Shown one piece after another: positions 8,770 to 18,728 of a stretch of 64,000 nt of DNA. Both the position numbers and the translations under genes were made by a program. The notes beneath the pieces are model-generated. The model saw nothing but the letters and a program-made list of their open reading frames with translations. It had not been told where the DNA came from and searched no databases. Origin of the DNA: CAMCYM01 sp964405405 (GTDB taxonomy: Bacteria; Bacteroidota; Bacteroidia; Flavobacteriales_D; Sanyastnellaceae); assembly GCA_964405405.1 (NCBI GenBank), contig CAYONT010000001.1:62001-126000 (forward strand), read 5' to 3'. The first letter of the stretch is position 1; the number at the start of each line of letters is the position of its first letter.

Positions 8770-10053
8770 ATGCCTATTCTTGAAATGAAGGTCCCCAGTC
8801 CCGGGGAGTCAATCAGCGAAGTAGAAATCGCTACCTGGTTGGTTGCTGATGGGGACTATGTAGAGAAAGACCAAGCCATCGCTGAGGTAGATTCGGACAA
8901 GGCAACTTTGGAACTGCCTGCCGAAATGTCCGGGGTCATCACGCTCAAGGCAGCAGAAGGGGACACGGTTGCCGTCGGTGCGGTGGTGTGTCACATCGAT
9001 ACGGATGCAGCACGTCCAGCGGGTGTAGCCCAGCCGGTAGTCGCTGCGCCGGCTGCTGCAGTTGCTGCCCCGACGCCAGCCCCCACTCCTGCAGCGGTTC
9101 CGAAGCCCGCTGCAGCCGTGCCTTCGCCCGCCCTGGCAGCTGCACCTGTTTCGCATGCTGCAGGACACCCATCCCCTGCTGCCCGGAAAATGATGGCTGA
9201 GAACAACTTGCCAGCGGGCTCCGTTTCGGGAACGGGCCGGGAGGGTCGGGTCTTGCCCCAAGATGTTTCGGCCCACCTGGCGGCGGGATTCGCAGCACCC
9301 GAAGTGGCTGCTTGGGGTGGGACGCGGGAAGTGAAGCGAGAAAAGATGTCCATGCTGCGTCGGAAGGTGGCAGAACGTCTGGTCTCCGTGAAGAACGAGA
9401 CGGCCATGTTGACCACTTTCAACGAGGTGGACATGAAGCCGATCATGGACCTCCGGGCGAAGTACAAGGATGTATTCAAAGAGCAACACGGCGTGAACAT
9501 GGGCTTCATGGGTTTCTTCACGAAGGCCGTGACCACCGCCATCGCCACTTTTCCGGCCGTGAATGCCATGATCGATGACAAGGAGATGGTCATACCCTCC
9601 TATGCGGACATCGGCATTGCAGTCAGTTCACCGAAGGGGTTGATGGTGCCGGTGATTCGGAATGCGGAGGGGATGAGTTTGGCCCAAATTGAAAGCGAGA
9701 TCAAGCGTTTGGCCATCCGTGCGCGTGATGGACAGTTGGGCATCGAAGAGATGCAGGGAGGCACGTTCACCATCACCAACGGTGGTGTCTTTGGGTCCAT
9801 GCTCTCGACCCCCATTTTGAACCCACCGCAGAGTGCCATCCTGGGCATGCACAACGTGGTCGATCGTCCCGTGGCCATCGAAGGCCGGGTGGAAATCCGC
9901 CCCATCATGTATGTGGCCTTGAGTTACGACCACCGAATCATTGACGGGAAGGAGAGTGTGGGATTCTTGTTCCTCATCAAGCAATTGTTGGAGCATCCTG
10001 AGCGTCTGCTCTTCGGGGGCAAGGATCCGGTAGAGGTGCTGCTGGGGGTTTGA
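8770..10053 (+). CDS. sucB: dihydrolipoyl succinyltransferase, 2-oxoglutarate dehydrogenase E2
   Basis: 427 aa. The lipoyl domain (residues 1-78) has its lipoylated Lys in VDSDKATLELP. A long Ala/Pro linker follows, then a peripheral subunit-binding domain (SPAARKMMAENNLPAGSV...GRVLPQDV), then the acyltransferase core with the catalytic YDHRIIDGKES near the C-terminus. MKPIMDLR and the succinyl-type core distinguish it from pyruvate E2 enzymes. It transfers succinyl from lipoate to CoA. Partner of sucA immediately upstream; the E3 lipoamide dehydrogenase is not in this window. Confidence 0.96.
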   Translation: MPILEMKVPSPGESISEVEIATWLVADGDYVEKDQAIAEVDSDKATLELPAEMSGVITLKAAEGDTVAVGAVVCHIDTDAARPAGVAQPVVAAPAAAVAAPTPAPTPAAVPKPAAAVPSPALAAAPVSHAAGHPSPAARKMMAENNLPAGSVSGTGREGRVLPQDVSAHLAAGFAAPEVAAWGGTREVKREKMSMLRRKVAERLVSVKNETAMLTTFNEVDMKPIMDLRAKYKDVFKEQHGVNMGFMGFFTKAVTTAIATFPAVNAMIDDKEMVIPSYADIGIAVSSPKGLMVPVIRNAEGMSLAQIESEIKRLAIRARDGQLGIEEMQGGTFTITNGGVFGSMLSTPILNPPQSAILGMHNVVDRPVAIEGRVEIRPIMYVALSYDHRIIDGKESVGFLFLIKQLLEHPERLLFGGKDPVEVLLGV

Positions 10054-10093
10054 AAAAAGGAGCGCGCATCTGCCCAAGGGTCGATGCGCGCTC
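10053..10093 (-). terminator. intrinsic terminator after rodA
   Basis: Perfect 11-bp inverted repeat (GAGCGCGCATC / GATGCGCGCTC, arms 10060-10070 and 10083-10093, 12-nt loop). On the minus strand it is followed by six U (A-run 10053-10058). It lies between convergent sucB and rodA, so it ends the mre-rodA transcript and may also stop sucB transcription. Confidence 0.85.
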
Positions 10094-10177
10094 GAAACAA
10101 ACCAACCAATCCACGGACAGGCTTACGGATCCCGATCCGCGAAGGTTTCAGGAGGACGACAAAAAAATCCCCAGTGC

Positions 10178-11500
10178 TCAGCTGAGTACGGTGAAACGCT
10201 CGGCGTCCAGCCGCAACAGGATGAAAATCAGAACGGTCATCCCCAACATGGAGGAGCCCCCGTAGCTAAAGAAAGGCAAGGGGATGCCGATGACAGGAGC
10301 CAATCCGAGCACCATCCCGATGTTGATTAGGAAGTGCATGAACAGGATGCTCGCTACTCCATATGCATAGATTCGGGTGAAGTTGGAGCGTTGTCGCTCG
10401 GCCAGTTGGATCAATCGCAACAAAAGACCCCAAAAGAGCAACACCACCAAGGTGGACCCCAGGAATCCCCATTCTTCCCCCACGGTGCAGAAGATGAAGT
10501 CGGTTTCTTGTTCAGGTACGAATTCGTAAGCGGTCATTGGACCTTGCATGTAGCCCTTGCCGGTCCAACCGCCCGAACCGATGGCTGCCTTGGCATGCCG
10601 GATGTTGTAGTCGGCATCGGGATTGCCCACATCCAAGCCAAACAGCACATAAATGCGCTCGCGCTGGTGGGCTTGGAGCATGTTTTCCAGTCCCCAGTGG
10701 ATGCCCACGGAGAAAGCTAGCCCAGCGAACCAGCTCGCCCACGCCACGCGGCGGGTGGCAGCCCGCTCCCTTGGGACTGTGTTGCGCAGGATCAGTAGGA
10801 TGGCGATTGCACCCACCAGCGCCGCAAGGCCCCACATGAGCCAAATCGCAGAGGCAGGTCCCAAGAGAGGATAGTCCCAGGTGCTGGCCCCTGTCAGGAT
10901 GCTGGCCACGCCGAGAACAAGGGCGGCAAAGACAACGATCAAAACGTTGCCCGATAGCCCCTCTCGGTACAAGGCAAATATGAAACCGCCAAATACCAGC
11001 ACCGTGCCCGCGTCCGGCTGGAGCAGGATGAGCACGACCGGCAGCGCGATCAGACCGATCGCTTGGAAACGGGTGCGCAAGTCTCGCAGTTTGCCGTCGC
11101 TTCTGCTCAGCAGCCAAGCCAGCATCAAAGCAGTGCCCGATTTCGCAAACTCACTCGGCTGGATGCCGAAGGTTCCCACGCCGAACCACGCCCTTGCCCC
11201 CCCGACCTTCTTGCCCACCGCCAGTACTGCGACCAGCATCAAAACCGTCAAGGCGTAATACAAAATGGAAGTTCGAATGAAGAACTCTCCTTCGATGTTG
11301 AGGATGGCGATGGCCAGTAGGGTACAGATGCCCATCCACATGAGCTGCTTGCCTTGCTTGCCCGCCAAAGAGTACCATTCTACTGATTCGGCCGTGGCGG
11401 TTGCGCTGGAAACGTTGAGCCAACCCACGATGGCGAGCACAATCAGCATGGCCACTGTGATCCAATCGATGCGTTCCCTAAGGGTGACTTCACGGCGCAT
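10178..11500 (-). CDS. rodA: peptidoglycan glycosyltransferase RodA
   Basis: 440-aa SEDS-family polytopic membrane glycosyltransferase that polymerises lipid II during cell elongation together with its class B PBP. About ten hydrophobic helices. SEDS landmarks include the loop with GWTGKGYMQGPMTAYEFVPEQETDFIF and the C-terminal GIPLPFFSYGGSSML. The start is the ATG at 11500, 2 nt past the mrdA stop; an in-frame TTG at 11506 would overlap mrdA. It is the last gene of the purH/mre cluster, followed by a strong terminator. Confidence 0.96.
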   Translation of the reverse strand: MRREVTLRERIDWITVAMLIVLAIVGWLNVSSATATAESVEWYSLAGKQGKQLMWMGICTLLAIAILNIEGEFFIRTSILYYALTVLMLVAVLAVGKKVGGARAWFGVGTFGIQPSEFAKSGTALMLAWLLSRSDGKLRDLRTRFQAIGLIALPVVLILLQPDAGTVLVFGGFIFALYREGLSGNVLIVVFAALVLGVASILTGASTWDYPLLGPASAIWLMWGLAALVGAIAILLILRNTVPRERAATRRVAWASWFAGLAFSVGIHWGLENMLQAHQRERIYVLFGLDVGNPDADYNIRHAKAAIGSGGWTGKGYMQGPMTAYEFVPEQETDFIFCTVGEEWGFLGSTLVVLLFWGLLLRLIQLAERQRSNFTRIYAYGVASILFMHFLINIGMVLGLAPVIGIPLPFFSYGGSSMLGMTVLIFILLRLDAERFTVLS

Positions 11501-11502
11501 AA

Positions 11503-13326
11503 TCAATCGTGTCTGGGGAAGGGATCGTGGGCTTCCAAGATGCGAAGTTCCCGGTCGGGATAGGCCGTGGTATCCCGCTGGAATACGTGCTTTTCAATCA
11601 ACAATGCCGCAAGGGGTGCTGCCCAAGTGCCCCCGAACCCAGCGTTTTCGACGTAGACGCTGATGGCAATCTGGGGATTGACGCAAGGGGAGAAGGCCAT
11701 GAATACCGAGTGCTCCAAATCCGGGTCGTTTTGTACGGTACCCGTCTTTCCGCAGACGGTTAGCCCCTCGATTTGGGCCCGCTTGCCCGTCCCATCTGGG
11801 GCCGCGACCACCGCCTCCATGGCAGCCACGATGGGCGCAAAACGCTCCGGTGGCACTCCCGTGTCGATGCGCTGGTCACTTCCCTCGGGTTTTCCCTTCC
11901 CGCCGATGTCTCGGATGGCATGTGGGGTTCGATACCAACCCCGGTTCCCTATGGCCGCTGCGATGTTCGCCATTTGCAAGGGGGTCACCAACAATTCTCC
12001 TTCGCCAATGGACAGGGAGTAGATGGTGGAATAGGCCCATCGCTTCTTCCCGTACACCCGGTTGAAAAAGGTGGTGTCTGGCACAAACCCCGACTTGGCT
12101 CCCGGCAGATGCCCCCCTAGGTTGGTGCCCAGACCGAACGCCTTGACCCGCTCGGTCCAAGCGCTCAATCCCAGGGCTGCATCCTCGAAGTGGCTTCCGG
12201 TCTGGCGGTGTTGAATCATCCGCCGCATGACCTCGTGGAAATAGGGGTTGCACGAGTGGATAATGGCCTCGTTCAGGTTGTCGTAGGTGTGGGAACCATG
12301 GCAACCGATGACCCCTCGGTCGCAGTAAATCCGCGTATCCTCCTGAATTGCCCCCTGCTCCAGCGCCACCAATCCCTGGATCATCTTGAAAATGGAACCG
12401 GGACGGTAGGTACCCCGGAGTGCCCGGTTGAACAACGGTTTGCCAGGATGTTTGAGCAAGCTGTCGTAATTGCTCGCCCGACCGGGTCCGACGAGCAAGT
12501 CCGGGTCGTAATCGGGGGAACTCACCAGCACCAGGACTTCACCGGTGGCTGGTTCGATGGCCACCACACTGCCCCGTTTTCCTTGCATGAGTTGCTGCGC
12601 GTACCGCTGGAGTTTGCGGTCGATGGTCAAGGTCAAATCCGCCCCCTCCACCGCCAGCGTATCCATCCGGCCCTCGGAGAGCGGTTGCTGGTAGTTGTTC
12701 CGGACATCGACCATGTGGAAACGGATTCCCTTCTGCCCGCGCAGCGCCAGTTCGAGTTCTCCCTCCAGCCCAGATTTGCCCTTGAAATCCCCCAGGTTGT
12801 AGAATGCATCCCCCTCCAAATCCCGGGCCGTTGTTTCGCTGTATTCGCCGATCAAATGCGTCGCCAACCCTTCCAAATTGGACCGAATCGAGCGGGTCTT
12901 TGCCCGGATTCCCGGAAACCGCCATAGTTCCGACGAGATGCGGGCATAGGCCTCCGGTGGCAACTGGCGAAGAATGATGGAAGGCCGGTACCAGGAGTAT
13001 TTGCGGGCCTTGTCCATTTCCTGAACAAGCCGTTCCCGTTCCCAACCCAGCAAAGTGGCCAGCGCCGTGGTATCGATTCGATTCAAGGCCAAACGTGGGG
13101 TGAACAGGAGATCGTAGCACGCAATGTTGGATACGAGCAACTCCCCATGTCGGTCGTACATCAGTCCCCGCGAGGCCATCACCGGTTCGCGTTCCTCGGT
13201 CAACCGGGCCGCGTAGTCCCGCCATTCGGTGGTGGTGACTTGGATTTGGCCCAAGCGCAGCACAAACACGAAGGCCATGAAGGTGAAAATGGCCGCAATC
13301 ACCCCGGGTCGGTTGCTGGAAATCAT
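11503..13326 (-). CDS. mrdA: penicillin-binding protein 2 (elongation transpeptidase)
   Basis: 607 aa class B PBP, partner of RodA. An N-terminal membrane anchor (VIAAIFTFMAFVFVL) is followed by the dimerisation region. The transpeptidase domain has catalytic Ser in YRPGSIFKM (SxxK), SCN (HSCNPYF) and KTGT (CGKTGTVQNDP). Start MISSNRPG at 13326 overlaps the mreD stop by 4 nt. A longer in-frame extension upstream runs through mreD coding sequence and is rejected. It crosslinks new lateral wall peptidoglycan in the periplasm. Confidence 0.96.
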   Translation of the reverse strand: MISSNRPGVIAAIFTFMAFVFVLRLGQIQVTTTEWRDYAARLTEEREPVMASRGLMYDRHGELLVSNIACYDLLFTPRLALNRIDTTALATLLGWERERLVQEMDKARKYSWYRPSIILRQLPPEAYARISSELWRFPGIRAKTRSIRSNLEGLATHLIGEYSETTARDLEGDAFYNLGDFKGKSGLEGELELALRGQKGIRFHMVDVRNNYQQPLSEGRMDTLAVEGADLTLTIDRKLQRYAQQLMQGKRGSVVAIEPATGEVLVLVSSPDYDPDLLVGPGRASNYDSLLKHPGKPLFNRALRGTYRPGSIFKMIQGLVALEQGAIQEDTRIYCDRGVIGCHGSHTYDNLNEAIIHSCNPYFHEVMRRMIQHRQTGSHFEDAALGLSAWTERVKAFGLGTNLGGHLPGAKSGFVPDTTFFNRVYGKKRWAYSTIYSLSIGEGELLVTPLQMANIAAAIGNRGWYRTPHAIRDIGGKGKPEGSDQRIDTGVPPERFAPIVAAMEAVVAAPDGTGKRAQIEGLTVCGKTGTVQNDPDLEHSVFMAFSPCVNPQIAISVYVENAGFGGTWAAPLAALLIEKHVFQRDTTAYPDRELRILEAHDPFPRHD

Positions 13327-13844
13327 CGGCGTCGGGCAGGCGGGGCGAGCAACAGGTGGATGCCCACGCACAGCACCCCGGTGAGGAGGGTGGAGGTGAG
13401 GGATTTGCCCAGATTGGCAGGCAACAACCCCCAGCGGCCGGACTCCAGTGCGAACAAGGCAACGTGGTATACGCCGATGAGCAACAAGGTGTGTGCAGCG
13501 AACCAAACGGCTCCAAAGTTCTTCATGTGGGGTTCGGCGCCTTTTTCATGTCCTTCACGCGGGGCAAACAAGCGGATGATGTGCGGAAACAACCAACCCA
13601 TCCACAGGGCGGCTGCCGTGTGCAGTCCTCCGCCCAGGGTCGCCAAATCGATCACGATGCCCGTCCCGCCCGCGATGAGCAGGTAGGTCAGGGGTCGCCA
13701 CGTGAGGGGCAACATGACCAATCCGTACAAATGTACCGAGGGCGTCCACCAACCGTTGCCCCAGGTCAAATGCTGGAACAAAGCGATCTGGAGCAGAACG
13801 CTCAGCAACCAGCGCAAAAGGGGTTTTCCCAGGAAGCTGTTCAT
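13323..13844 (-). CDS. mreD: rod shape-determining protein MreD
   Basis: 173 aa, about five hydrophobic helices, small integral membrane protein with the size, position and topology of MreD. Sequence conservation in MreD is low, so the identification leans on context: it is coupled by 4-nt overlaps to mreC upstream and mrdA downstream. It links the MreB filament and MreC to the elongation synthases. Confidence 0.85.
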   Translation of the reverse strand: MNSFLGKPLLRWLLSVLLQIALFQHLTWGNGWWTPSVHLYGLVMLPLTWRPLTYLLIAGGTGIVIDLATLGGGLHTAAALWMGWLFPHIIRLFAPREGHEKGAEPHMKNFGAVWFAAHTLLLIGVYHVALFALESGRWGLLPANLGKSLTSTLLTGVLCVGIHLLLAPPARRR

Positions 13845-14695
13845 GGGATCTGTTCCAACATCTGTTGGGCCTGGGCCTGGGGTCCGGAGTGGATGACCTC
13901 GACGTATTTGAGTTCCCGGAAATTGGCCGCAAATGCGACGGCTACATCGAAGAACTCACTGGCTTCGGGCAAGCGAAATTCCAGGATGGTACCCATGGGC
14001 AAGCCCGGTGGGAACATGTCCTGCAAGCCGGTGGTCCAAAGGGTGTCTCCTACCGCCAACGGTGTGCTCCTGGGCACGTCCAACAACTGGCCCACCCCCG
14101 GGTCCCGTCCATCCCAGATCAGTCGGGCTACGGGCCCCTGGTGTTTGACCCGGGCGCTCCATTCCAACTCGGTGTGGATCAGGGGAAGGACCAAGGTGAA
14201 TTCGTCCGCCACCTCCATGACGCGGCCCATGGCGCACCCATCGGAAATGACCCCGGACCCCGGCTGGATGCCATCCTTCCGGCCGCGATCGAGCACGAAA
14301 ACATTGGAAGACCGGTTCCATGTGGCCCTCAGCACGCGTGCCGGTCGCACCTCCACGCGGTGGGCCGCCTGCGTGGTATCAGACACCGGGTATTTCCTGT
14401 GGACGACGGAATCAGGATCTTGCTGACGGCGGTGTGCCCATTCGTAGGTCAGGAGAGTCTCCCGGAGCGCCGCATTCTCAGCCAGTAGTTTTTCGTTCGA
14501 AGCTGCCAGCCGTCCCATGTCCTCGTATTGTGCTACCCACCCACCCCACGTGCCGGAAAGCCGCAAACCCAATCGAATCCAATGTCCCCTAGGGTAGGCG
14601 TGGCTGGAACCCACCCAGCCCAAGGCGAATACTTGGGCCACCACGAACAGCAGAAAAGTGTGGTGTTGTAGCAGAAGTTGCCAGAGGTTTCGCAT
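13841..14695 (-). CDS. mreC: rod shape-determining protein MreC
   Basis: 284 aa. One N-terminal membrane helix (HTFLLFVVAQVFALGWV), a periplasmic coiled coil (QYEDMGRLAASNEKLLAENAAL region), then a beta-rich domain containing NRSSNVFVLDRGRKDGIQPG and the conserved GVISDG. Its overlap with mreD and the 15-bp gap after mreB fit the elongasome operon. It scaffolds PBP2 and RodA in the periplasm. Confidence 0.93.
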   Translation of the reverse strand: MRNLWQLLLQHHTFLLFVVAQVFALGWVGSSHAYPRGHWIRLGLRLSGTWGGWVAQYEDMGRLAASNEKLLAENAALRETLLTYEWAHRRQQDPDSVVHRKYPVSDTTQAAHRVEVRPARVLRATWNRSSNVFVLDRGRKDGIQPGSGVISDGCAMGRVMEVADEFTLVLPLIHTELEWSARVKHQGPVARLIWDGRDPGVGQLLDVPRSTPLAVGDTLWTTGLQDMFPPGLPMGTILEFRLPEASEFFDVAVAFAANFRELKYVEVIHSGPQAQAQQMLEQIP

Positions 14696-14710
14696 CCCGG
14701 AGTCCGGACC

Positions 14711-15736
<1,026 letters not shown>

Positions 15737-15754
15737 GGGAGCGTGAATCGGAGG

Positions 15755-15786
15755 TTTGACCGGAGCGCGAGGAGCGGTCAAAGATA
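15755..15786 (-). promoter_or_regulatory. mreB promoter with overlapping 8-bp palindrome
   Basis: CAAAGATA at 15779-15786 is the complement of TATCTTTG, a perfect -7 box 42 nt before mreB. An 8-bp inverted repeat (TTTGACCG 15755-15762 / CGGTCAAA 15775-15782, 12-nt loop) overlaps four bases of the box and continues into the leader. It could be an operator or an mRNA hairpin. Confidence 0.6.
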
Positions 15787-15830
15787 CACACGGGAGTGGG
15801 GCGAATGACTTCCCCAATCCGTTGATTTCT

Positions 15831-17372
15831 TCAGTGTTTAAAATGCCGAATGCCCGTCGTGTACATGGCGATGCCCCTTTCGTTGCAGGCCGTGATGCTG
15901 AGCTCGTCTTTGATGGAGCCACCGGGCTGAACGACGGTGGTGATGCCCGCTTCCCCGGCGATTTCAATGCAGTCTGGGAAGGGGAAGAAGGCGTCGGAGG
16001 CCATCGCGCAGCCGGCGAGATCGAAGGAGAAGGCGTGCGCCTTGGCGATGGCCTGGCGGAGGGCGTCGACCCGGGAGGTTTGGCCGGTTCCGCTGGCCAG
16101 GAGCCGGCGGTCCTTCGCCAACACGATGGTATTGGATCGGGTGTGTTTGGCCACCTTCAGGGCGAAGAGGGCGTCGGCGATGGCCTCGGGGGACGCGGTG
16201 GCGGCCGTCACGCACGTGAGGTGGGACGCGGTCTCGGTGGTGGTGTCGGGGGTTTGGACGAGGTAGCCGTTGATGGCAGACCGGACCAGGGCCGTGCGTG
16301 CCGGCTGGGGCCGGTGGCGGAGCAGGATCCGGTTTTTCTTGAGGGTCAGGATGGCCAGGGCTTCGGGCGTGAAGTCCGGGGCGATGACGACTTCGGAGAA
16401 AAGCTCCGCCATGGCCGCCGCCGCCGTCCCGTCGATGGGGGCATTGGCGATGAGGACGCCCCCGAAAGCAGAGACCGGGTCCGTTTCCAGTGCCGCGAGG
16501 AAAGCCGCCTCGAGCGTGGGTCGGGTGGCGCAGCCACAAGCATTGTTGTGCTTCAGAATCGCGAAGGTGGGCCCCTCATGCTGGAACTCCGCGATGAGGG
16601 AAACCGCCGCATCCACGTCCAGTAAGTTATTGTAGGACAACGTCTTCCCGTGGAGTGTCTCCAAGCAGTCGGCCAAGGGTCCAAAGAATCGGCCGGCCTG
16701 GTGCGGATTTTCTCCGTAGCGCAGGTCCGTGGCCGCCGGTACGCTGAGCAGCAGCCGCTCCAGCGGTGGCCGTTCCAAACGTTGGGCCATCCAGCCCTGG
16801 ATTTGGACATCGTAATGCGCGCTCGTCCGGAACCCCTCCAGCGCCCAGAACTGACGTTCCTCCAGCGTGCTCACCCCGCCCCGTTGCGTTAACAACTCCA
16901 GCAGCCCGGCGTAATGAACCTGGGACGGAATCACGACCACATCCCGGTGGTTCTTTGCCGCCGCACGGATCAAGGAAATGCCCCCGATGTCGATCTTCTC
17001 GATGATGTCCGCCTCGTCTGCGCCCTGCGCCACCGTGGCTTCGAAGGGGTATAGGTCCACGATGACCAGGTCGATGGCAGGCAAGGCCAAACGACCCATC
17101 TCAGCCTGGTCTTCCGCGTGCGCCCTTCTCCCCAAAATGCCCCCAAAAACCTTCGGGTGCAGCGTTTTCACCCGACCTCCCAAGATCGCAGGATAGTCCG
17201 TGAGCTGCTCTACCGGCACCACCGAAGCCCCCCAGCCCTCCAAGGCCGCCTGCGTCCCCCCCGTCGAATACAGCGTAACCCCCAGCGACTGGAGCGCCAA
17301 GATGACCGGCTCCAAGCCGGTTTTGTCGAAAACGGAGACCAAGGCGGACTGAATGCGAACGGGATGCGACAT
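15831..17372 (-). CDS. purH: bifunctional AICAR transformylase / IMP cyclohydrolase PurH
   Basis: 513 aa, last two steps of de novo purine synthesis (AICAR to FAICAR to IMP). The N-terminal MGS-like cyclohydrolase domain (residues ~1-190: ALVSVFDKTGL, LYSTGGTQAAL, GGRVKTLHPKVFGGIL) and the C-terminal transformylase domain (RYGENPHQAG, SYNNLLDVDAA, KHNNACGCAT, DAFFPFPD) are both complete. It heads the minus-strand run into mreB, 94 bp upstream, and that gap holds a separate mreB promoter. Confidence 0.97.
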   Translation of the reverse strand: MSHPVRIQSALVSVFDKTGLEPVILALQSLGVTLYSTGGTQAALEGWGASVVPVEQLTDYPAILGGRVKTLHPKVFGGILGRRAHAEDQAEMGRLALPAIDLVIVDLYPFEATVAQGADEADIIEKIDIGGISLIRAAAKNHRDVVVIPSQVHYAGLLELLTQRGGVSTLEERQFWALEGFRTSAHYDVQIQGWMAQRLERPPLERLLLSVPAATDLRYGENPHQAGRFFGPLADCLETLHGKTLSYNNLLDVDAAVSLIAEFQHEGPTFAILKHNNACGCATRPTLEAAFLAALETDPVSAFGGVLIANAPIDGTAAAAMAELFSEVVIAPDFTPEALAILTLKKNRILLRHRPQPARTALVRSAINGYLVQTPDTTTETASHLTCVTAATASPEAIADALFALKVAKHTRSNTIVLAKDRRLLASGTGQTSRVDALRQAIAKAHAFSFDLAGCAMASDAFFPFPDCIEIAGEAGITTVVQPGGSIKDELSITACNERGIAMYTTGIRHFKH

Positions 17373-17391
17373 GGGGATGGAGTTGCGGGTG

Positions 17392-17399
17392 CAAAACTA
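17392..17399 (-). promoter_or_regulatory. -7 promoter box for purH (TAGTTTTG)
   Basis: Perfect TAnnTTTG on the minus strand, 19 nt before the purH ATG. It lies in the 75-bp divergent gap shared with the permease gene at 17448. Confidence 0.65.
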
Positions 17400-17435
17400 C
17401 GTTGCCCGGGCGGAAGCACCGAGCGGTTGGGGGCG

Positions 17436-17443
17436 TAGATTTG
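17436..17443 (+). promoter_or_regulatory. -7 box 4 nt before permease ATG (TAGATTTG)
   Basis: Perfect TAnnTTTG followed by GGTC and the ATG at 17448. With the box centred at -7 the transcript would begin at or next to the start codon, so the mRNA is predicted leaderless. Confidence 0.7.
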
Positions 17444-17447
17444 GGTC

Positions 17448-18692
17448 ATGTTGTGGCTCCGGCTTTTTGGGGAGAGTATGGCCTTTGCCTGGTCCGCCAT
17501 CTGGGTGAACCGGTTGCGCACCTTCTTGTCGCTGTTGGGCGTCATGGTGGGCATCTTCATGATTTCTGCTGTGTTTGCAGTGGTCGATTCCTTGGAGGAT
17601 TCGCTGAAGGACACCTTCAACATGCTGGACGAGGACGTTCTGTTTGTGCAGAAGTGGCCGTGGGGAACCGGGGGGGATTACCCGTGGTGGAAGTATGTAC
17701 AGCGCCGCGAGCCGACCATTCGGGAAGCAGAGGAGTTGGGGGTGCGGTTGGATTTGGCCTATGCCGTGGCTTTTCAATCCAGCCAGATGTCGAACGCTTC
17801 ATCGGGCAACAACCGCATCGAGGGCATCAAGCTCATGGCGGTCACGGAGGATTATCCCCAGGTGGTGAGTCTGGACATCGCCCGCGGTCGGTTTTTTACA
17901 TCGGCGGAGGAAGCGGCCGCGCGGCCCTTGTGCATCATCGGAGCGGATGTGGCGTTGTCACTGTTCGGTCGCCTCGATGTGGTCGGTTCCCATCTCACCA
18001 TCCGCGGCCTGCGGTTGGAGGTGGTCGGGGTCTTCGCCCAGCAAGGCACTTCCCTCTTGACAGATGGGATGGACCGGGTGGTGATGGTGCCGGCGGGTTT
18101 TGCGCCCCGGCTCATGAACATGGAAGAAGCCGGCGGTTCCATCTTGGTGAAGGCTGGTCCCGGGGTGGCCTTGGGTGCACTTCAGGACGAAATCATCCAA
18201 CAATACCGCCAAATTCGGCGCGTACGCCCCCAGGAGGAGGACGACTTTGCTGTGAACCAAGTGGATATGATTTCCAGCTTGTTGGACGAGATTTTCGGTC
18301 AGGTGGAAGTCGGCGGGTGGTTCATCGGCATCTTCGCCATCTTGGTGGGATGCTTCAGCATTGCGAATATCATGTTCGTCTCGGTCCGGGAACGCACCCG
18401 GATCATCGGGGTCCAAAAGGCCATCGGCGCGAAGTCATCCTTCATTCTCATGCAGTTCCTATTCGAGGCGGTGGCTCTGTGCCTGTTCGGCGCAGGGTTC
18501 GCATTGGCCGCAGTGGGCCTCTTGGTGCTCGGGGTGAACGCCATGGACCTCGGGATGACCTTGCACCTCCGCCCGGAGCGAATCGCCCTCGCACTGGGGG
18601 TTGCGGTGGCCTCTGGGTTGCTGGCCGGCCTCGCCCCCGCGCAGCAGGCGGCGCGGATGCAGCCCGTGGAGGCCATGCGGATGGGGGCATGA
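17448..18692 (+). CDS. MacB/FtsX-type ABC transporter permease
   Basis: 414 aa: one N-terminal helix (LGVMVGIFMISAVFAVV), a ~200-aa periplasmic MacB_PCD-like domain, then three C-terminal helices of the FtsX fold (FIGIFAILVGCFSIANIMFVSV, ALCLFGAGFALAAVGLLVL, ALALGVAVASGLLAGLAP), ending PVEAMRMGA. The start is set by the promoter box 4 nt upstream. No ATPase gene is adjacent, so the partner must be encoded elsewhere. Such permeases act in lipoprotein or peptide export or envelope stress, using periplasmic force rather than a channel. The substrate is not inferable. Confidence 0.9.
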   Translation: MLWLRLFGESMAFAWSAIWVNRLRTFLSLLGVMVGIFMISAVFAVVDSLEDSLKDTFNMLDEDVLFVQKWPWGTGGDYPWWKYVQRREPTIREAEELGVRLDLAYAVAFQSSQMSNASSGNNRIEGIKLMAVTEDYPQVVSLDIARGRFFTSAEEAAARPLCIIGADVALSLFGRLDVVGSHLTIRGLRLEVVGVFAQQGTSLLTDGMDRVVMVPAGFAPRLMNMEEAGGSILVKAGPGVALGALQDEIIQQYRQIRRVRPQEEDDFAVNQVDMISSLLDEIFGQVEVGGWFIGIFAILVGCFSIANIMFVSVRERTRIIGVQKAIGAKSSFILMQFLFEAVALCLFGAGFALAAVGLLVLGVNAMDLGMTLHLRPERIALALGVAVASGLLAGLAPAQQAARMQPVEAMRMGA

Positions 18693-18728
18693 CCCCATCC
18701 CCCCCGGGCAGGCGGTCCGTGATCGGAA

